Source: Pterois miles (lineage: Eukaryota; Chordata; Actinopteri; Perciformes; Scorpaenidae). Taken from it: DNA of 64,000 bases. The notes under the pieces are model-generated. The model ran no database searches. It was not told where the DNA came from and worked only from the letters and a program-made list of their open reading frames with translations. The DNA is taken from contig CAMQGK010000008.1 of assembly GCA_947000775.1 (NCBI GenBank), forward strand, positions 4,502,501 to 4,566,500. The letters are read 5' to 3'. A program made the position numbers and the translations under genes. This document shows, piece after piece, positions 58,841 to 64,000 of this stretch (positions are counted from its first letter, which is position 1; every line of letters begins with the position of its first letter).

Positions 58841-61375
58841 ATGTTGAAGGGAAAGTTGAAATCGAGTGCACAAAATGCTTTTCATAAATTCTCACTAGTA
58901 GTCGGTCTGTTAACTGTGATGGATATTTATGAAATATTACAGACAGCTGATCATCATTTCAGCATTTTCCTTCCATTTACACATTGTTTACAGCATCTAT
59001 GATTGCCTAACTGCTTATGTTGCCTCAATGCATTCTCCGATCCCAGCAATTATCTTTACGACTGTTACTACAAATGATAAAAGTAAAAAACATGTTTTGA
59101 TGCACCAAAATGATTCTTTAAATGTGAAGGTGCATGTGCATATTGCTGAAATATACACCTTTGGGTCAGTTTCCTTCTACCGCTCTCCTCTCAAATGAGT
59201 TTCATATTCATTCATATTCCCCGTCATCATGGACACTCCATCCCGTAAAAGTCCACATGGAGATTACAATCAGAGGCTTGTCATGTTCAATTTTAAAAGT
59301 GATTTGTCCCAATTGCCATCTCTCCATTTCCTCCTCATTTCATTCACTTATGTCACTGTGATCAAAGGGGTTCACCTTAGTTTCCTTATTGCAGGGGAAA
59401 GGACAGGTATTTACACTGACGCTTTCCATAAGGCTCCCCTGACAGGCGCATATCATCATAAACAAATGTGGGGAAGAAGCAAGGTGCACGATGCAATATT
59501 GGACAATATTTCTGGTGTTGCTTTGAATCCTAATCGCAGTAGATGGTTTGAATTAGTTTTGGGAATTGAGGCAAAGCAAGAGAACGACATGCCATGATTT
59601 TTGGGCTGTAATGGAAGAGATCCGAGGTCAGTTCCTGAAAGAAAGACCAAAAGAGTCATGCCTTGATATGTTTAGCGATCATATAGTAAATGCAGACAAA
59701 AGGTCAGCACATACAAACAATTCAGCGGCCCCGAGGCCAAACCTTTGGGTCTTTTCAAAACTGATGTCATGTGAAAGGGCATGAACTGTGATTAGAGACT
59801 TGTAGCTGAAACGTGTCTCTTTAGGCACAGCCGAAAGGGCAGCGGGGATGCGATCTCTTCTGGTCAGCGATTACGAGGGAAGCCTCCGGAACAAATGGAA
59901 ACTTTGAATCCGATGTATTACCAAAAAAAAGAGTTGGGGGATTGTGTTGAAACAAAAACCCCTGAAGCAGTATCAAACACCACTCCTGCAAATTGGAAAG
60001 CCACAGAGGTACAAGAAAGGCAGTACAACGTGAGAGAAATAGAACAACAGAGAAAAGCAGATACAGAAGAGAAACAACTGTCTAAATGAAAAGAGGAGAT
60101 GTTGCTGTAATGTGTAAAGTCATTTCAGAGTCATTGGTGACCTTGTTACTGACATATCTCCCTATTCTCCAGGACATGCTCACGCTCTCCTAAATATAAA
60201 GCATGACAAGAGGAACTGCACCAACTGCAGTTCTACTTTGCTGCACGCTGTCTAAACATTAACGAAACTGACATGGTCATGGTCGTAGCTGTGCCCTCTC
60301 TAACTGACCTTCTTAAGGAAGATTCACTTCAAATTACATTTGTTATTGTTTGATTCTGCACAGCTGCACACAGAATCCTGTTCATGTATACCTACACTTG
60401 TCTATTATGTACCTGCCTATCAACCACCCATCCTTTCATCCTTACAAAACTGTATTAGCAAACTAATCCAAAACTGTAGTTTGGGATTCAAAGAAAAAGT
60501 CACACTTTTGTGTGTTTTTCTGATCCCTTGTTTTATAACTGTGTCATTTTTCCATTGCAACATACGGTAGATAACAAGTCAGGCGTAGATATGACATAGA
60601 TCAGAGATACTACTGCCTAACCATAAGACTTAATCCCACCTCTCTTAAAAGGTACTGTATGTAACTTTTTACAAGTGCACATTGTTTTTATTGTAAATGA
60701 GGGGACAGGTTGTAGCCAAACCTAAAAAATGACACTTTTCACTACTTTCTGTGTTTCCTCTATTAGTAGATTGCTTTTAATGTGAAGGACTGAAAAGACA
60801 CTGGAAGGTCAGTGTCCCAGAGGATGTGACGTCATGCATACTTGTGCGTGCTTTAAGAAGAAATTGAGTCTGCCAATGCAAACAAATGACCAGCCTCCAC
60901 CTGCGCCTCCACCACAAACTACATGGAAGCACCAAAACCGCAGAGTTATATCTAGTGAAGCCCGTCTTGCAAAACAGGAATGGTCCAAAACTCGACCACG
61001 ATCGCAAGGCTGAAGCAGGATAAGTTAACACTCTGATCAACATCACCCACGCCTTTGTTTCATGGAGAGACCTTTGTTTGGTCAGCTCACATTATTGCCA
61101 AGCATGTAAAATATACAGTCAAGTGATATTGCGGTTTCAGCTGTCATCGTTTTGACCGATGCTTGTTCGTGTCTATGTACTGCAAATGATGGTAGATGGG
61201 TCCAACAAATACAGGATTTTCACGCAGGAGACCATTATTTTAGACCAGTGGGGAAGTGACTTGTTTTCTGTACTGTTGTTATGTTGTATCTGTATTTTAA
61301 TTAGTTTACATACTTATTTTAAGCCCAACCATGATGATGTTCCTCAGGTAAGGATGTAACTGTAGTTTTTTTACG
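58841..61375. other. stretch without recognisable genes
   Basis: No gene supported. The open frames at 59229-59597 (122 codons) and 59895-60089 (K/E/Q-rich) have no recognised domain. AAGGTACTGTATGTAACTTT at about 60650 looks like a MITE terminus, but its partner was not found. Confidence 0.45.
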
Positions 61376-61466
61376 TGGCATCATCCATCGTCAACTGCTT
61401 ATCCCGTTAGGGGTCGCGGGAGGGGCTGGAGCCGATCCCAGCTGACACTGGAAGAAGGCGGGGTAC
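61376..61466 (-). mobile_element. tRNA-derived SINE, 5-prime truncated inverted fragment
   Basis: CATCCATCGTCAACTGCTTA, TCCCGTTAGGGGTCGCGGG and GAGCCGATCCCAGCTGACAC are the 3-prime end of the SINE family seen at 15363 and 31495, read inversely. Only about 90 bases remain, as expected of incomplete reverse transcription. Confidence 0.7.
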
Positions 61467-61479
61467 TGTGGGGCTGTAC

Positions 61480-62062
61480 CTCTAAACGCTAACATCAGCA
61501 TGCTAACTTCAGCAATGTTAACATGCTAATGTTTAGCAGGTATGTTTACTGTTCACTATCCTAGTTTACCCTGTCAGTATGTTACATTTGCCAATTAATA
61601 TTACACAAAAACAGCTGAGGCTGATGGGAATGCCATTAATTTTGCATGTATTTAGTTATAAACCAAAGTGTTGGACAATTTGATTTTGACCAGATGAAAG
61701 GTCAGAGAATCATTAAAGTTGTCGATCAGATTTCATGGATATCCAATCCATTGAGATATTTCACTTGAAACCACAAATGTGAACCTCGTGGCGGGGTCCA
61801 AAGTAAGTAGGAGACATCGTCTGGAAACCCTGAATGCCTGAACAAAATGTTGTGCCAATCTATCATGTAGACGTTGTGATATTTCATAGGTTAAATCTTT
61901 GACCTGCTGGTGGTGCTACAGGAAAACTCAACAAAGTCAGCGGGATTTGTCATCTGAGGACCACGAATTTCAGTACAAAATTTTGTGGCAATCCCTTTAA
62001 TTGTTGGTTAGATTATTTAGTTTGGATAAAAGTGGTGGACCGACAAGCCAACGGGCCGCTAG
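61480..62062. repeat. family G repeat, long copy
   Basis: Landmarks are AACATCAGCATGCTAACTTC, AACATGCTAATGTTTAGCAG, AGAATCATTAAAGTTGTCGA, GATATTTCACTTGAAACC, TTTGACCTGCTGGTGGTGCT, AATTTTGTGGCAATCCCTTT and AAAGTGGTGGACCGACAAGC. It contains internally repeated ATTTYATGGNNATCCNNT motifs, so the family is built from related sub-blocks. It is non-coding. Fragments lie at 10590-11420 and 12140-12225. Confidence 0.6.
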
Positions 62063-62801
62063 TATGGCTGAAAACCAAAGATTTCAGAGGTTTCCATTGC
62101 TCCTCCCAGACTGCTGAACAGTTGTTGCAACCATGTTTTCTAACTAGCACTGTTAAGTCTGCAACTGTCAGGACCCAAATGAAGTGCAGTCCAAAGAAAG
62201 GTTTGCTTTCCAATTCATTTTGCACCAATGGTTAAATGGAGAGAATTGTATCTCAGAATAGGCAGATATTGTCTTCATGGACAATAGCCTCAACATACCC
62301 TGCAGCTGTATGATATGTTTTTATTGGAGGAAATAAGCCTCTCACCTTACTACTTGCGTTATCCTCAGTGTACCCTTCACCCACAGCTCGCCTCCTACAA
62401 CCACAGCCGATATATAAAAAGTCCTTTAATGAACTCAGTCCAATATGTTTTTCTTGTTTACAGCCAAGTTTGACCATGAACACCTACTGTCTTTTGGACA
62501 GACAAACAACCCAGTGGTAATAAGACGAACACTCCAGTATCAATGACATGCATCCACAATAAAGGACTTTCTTGATGGTTTCTCCTCTCCTACAAGTCCT
62601 TTGTTTATAAAGCCGTCAAATTATACAACAGAATATATGCGCAGCATACATGTGATTTTAGGGGTACAAAACATTTCGGAAGGTCGATGGTTTGATGCCT
62701 GGCCCCAGGAGTTTACATGTCAAAGTGCTCCTGGGAAAGATACTGCTCTAAAGTTGTTTTATACCATTAGCAGACATGGGGCATCAGTCAATACACCATT
62801 C
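62063..62801. other. stretch without recognisable features
   Basis: No gene or recognised repeat. Confidence 0.5.
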
Positions 62802-63325
62802 TATGCACCAATCCAATGCCATAAATTATTAACTCTGAAAAAAAATCAACTTGTCCAACTGTAAATCAATTCTTCTCCGTGACTCCACAACAGTACCCGT
62901 CTATGTGCTGTCACCCTGGAGGTATCATGGCTGCTATTGGCAACTACTCTTTGAGAGCAGCAAAGAACAGCGAACAACAACAATGTGGTGCTAGTGTAGG
63001 ATCTAACGGTAATGGTAGTCAGAGCGAAGAAAATGAATAATAAAAGAAAGTACTATTACATCCATTCTCTGTATCTATTTGCTGATGTTTTACCAAGGGT
63101 TTAACCTGAGCCAGGCCATACAACAAATACTGTCTAGTAATCACATCCATATATTGTAAGTAGTAAACAGCTGTTAAATAATAATAAAAATACAAACAAA
63201 AATAATAACTATATATGTTTTTTTTTTTCTTGCTGGTATCTGATTGGTATTCTGTATCAGCCAATACGCAAGATCAGGTATCGGAATCAGTATCGGGAAG
63301 GAAAAAGTGATATGGGAAGATCTCT
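62802..63325 (+). repeat. family B interspersed repeat, copy 2 (longer)
   Basis: This is colinear with 684-880 through TATGCACCAATCCAAT, TGTAAATCAATTCTTCTCC, GGTATCATGGCTGCTATTGG and AGTAGTAAACAGCTG. It extends right through TCTGATTGGTATTCTGTATC, AGGTATCGGAATCAGTATCG and GGAAGATCTCTATAGTG. It is non-coding. Confidence 0.5.
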
Positions 63326-63329
63326 ATAG

Positions 63330-63480
63330 TGAACCCTGTAAGTGTGCGTGTGAATGTTTATTGCATCTTGTATGGTAGCCTCTGCCACCAATGTATGAAT
63401 GTGTGTGTGAATGCTGACTTGTGTTTTAAAGCACTTCGAGTAGCTGCTAAGACTAGAAAAGCCCTATATAAATATGTTAT
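63330..63480 (+). mobile_element. SINE/LINE 3-prime tail fragment
   Basis: TGTGTTTTAAAGCACTTCGA followed by GACTAGAAAAGCCCTATATA is the AAAGCRCTTYGAGT...AGAAAAGCGCTATATAAAT tail widespread in fish retroposons. Only the tail is recognisable. Confidence 0.5.
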
Positions 63481-64000
63481 GGTAGACATATAACAATAAA
63501 CACGATAATACTCATTCAGTACTGCTATAAATAATTCTAATTTTCCCTCTCAGGGATAAAGGTGTGGTGAAAAATGTTCAAAAATATAGGGGCCAGAGTG
63601 GGGTCCAAGGTTAATACTACCGGGGCACTGCCCCTCCTTCCTCACCCTAGAGCTGCCCCTGTAAATATGGCATATTAAAAAGGTGGCCATTTTTCTAGCT
63701 TTTGTAGCTGTCATCACTTTGCTGGGTGAATGTAAGCACTCACACTCCCAAGTCTCCAGTGTTGAGTATGGCTATTGTGTAAACGATGTGACTCTAGGAC
63801 AACATAATATGCAGATTAGCATTCTGGTGGAAGCCATGTAAAATCAGACTCAAGATTCAAGTGTGGAAAAACATTCACCAAAAAGCCGATTGAGCCTGAC
63901 TAGATGAGTGTCGGACCAATCAGCAAACAATGAGAAATGTTTTGATGGTGACATGACTCACTGCCTCTCATAACTGCCAAACCTCATCAACATCTGTTAA
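63481..64000. other. window end, possible transposon terminus
   Basis: At 63630-63661 CACTGCCCCTCC and CCTAGAGCTGCCCCTG resemble the inverse of a CAGGGGCAGCTCTAGG-type DNA-transposon terminus, but no partner is visible. The rest shows no feature. Confidence 0.3.

Noticed and set aside
59229..59597. 122-codon open frame
   Set aside because: No domain recognised, no splice context, and no similarity to known proteins that I can recall.
59895..60089. K/E/Q-rich short frame that could suggest a coiled coil
   Set aside because: Composition follows an A/G-rich stretch. There is no heptad regularity strong enough to support a protein.
60645..61045. A MITE starting AAGGTACTGTATGTAACTTT
   Set aside because: No inverse partner end or flanking duplication could be found.
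1..64000. An endogenous retrovirus or LTR element
   Set aside because: I looked for TG...CA long terminal repeats and retroviral polymerase motifs and saw none.

Overview
This window reads as nuclear DNA of a ray-finned fish, most likely a percomorph teleost. The grounds are its repeats: tRNA-derived SINEs, TTAA-flanked MITE-like elements, a Tc1 relic, hAT relics and an L2-type LINE relic, all of which I recognise from memory as families typical of teleost (several of perch-like) genomes. There is nothing bacterial about it: no operons, no ribosome binding sites and no long open frames. Base composition is AT-rich with one CpG-rich patch.

No intact protein-coding gene, rRNA, tRNA or CRISPR array can be supported. 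The longest open frames (up to about 148 codons) have no recognisable domains. The coding sequence I can recognise is transposon-derived and broken: a Tc1-type transposase N-terminus (about 10650-11025, minus), hAT transposase pieces (about 29970-30150 and 54535-54640, minus), a LINE reverse transcriptase of L2/CR1 type (42225-43507, plus) and the C-terminus of a second LINE (31795-32165, minus). The interval is best described as a gene desert or the inside of very large introns.

Layout. 1-9 kb: mostly single-copy sequence with a TTAA MITE fragment, a 540 bp inverted-repeat element (4637-5176) and the first of four copies of a GGCTGTCAA-ended element (7067-7716). 8.4-9.6 kb: GC/CpG-rich island. 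10.5-12.7 kb: a Tc1 relic nested in an older repeat, a roughly 78 bp minisatellite with a dimeric higher-order pattern, and a hammerhead-like Penelope-type terminus. 14.7-15.7 kb: a copy of a 500-600 bp repeat and a SINE with a perfect 12 bp target-site duplication. 15.7-19.4 kb and parts of 25 kb and 47-50 kb: repeat-free, homeodomain-site-rich sequence that looks like regulatory noncoding DNA. 24 kb: a tRNA-derived SINE. 27-35 kb: 27-mer minisatellite, microsatellites, hAT, SINE and LINE relics. 36-41 kb: MITEs and hAT ends. 42-47 kb: LINE relic and more repeat copies. 51-58 kb: the densest transposon region, including a three-level nest at 53561-55547. 61-64 kb: older repeats and terminal fragments.

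Nothing here forms a functional system of cooperating genes. The most informative structures are the nested insertions and the GGCTGTCAA family, whose inverted ends combined with 10-16 bp flanking direct repeats do not fit the fixed duplication lengths of the common fish DNA-transposon superfamilies. Family names used below (A to H, Z) are labels for this report only. All family identifications come from reading and recall, without any database search.
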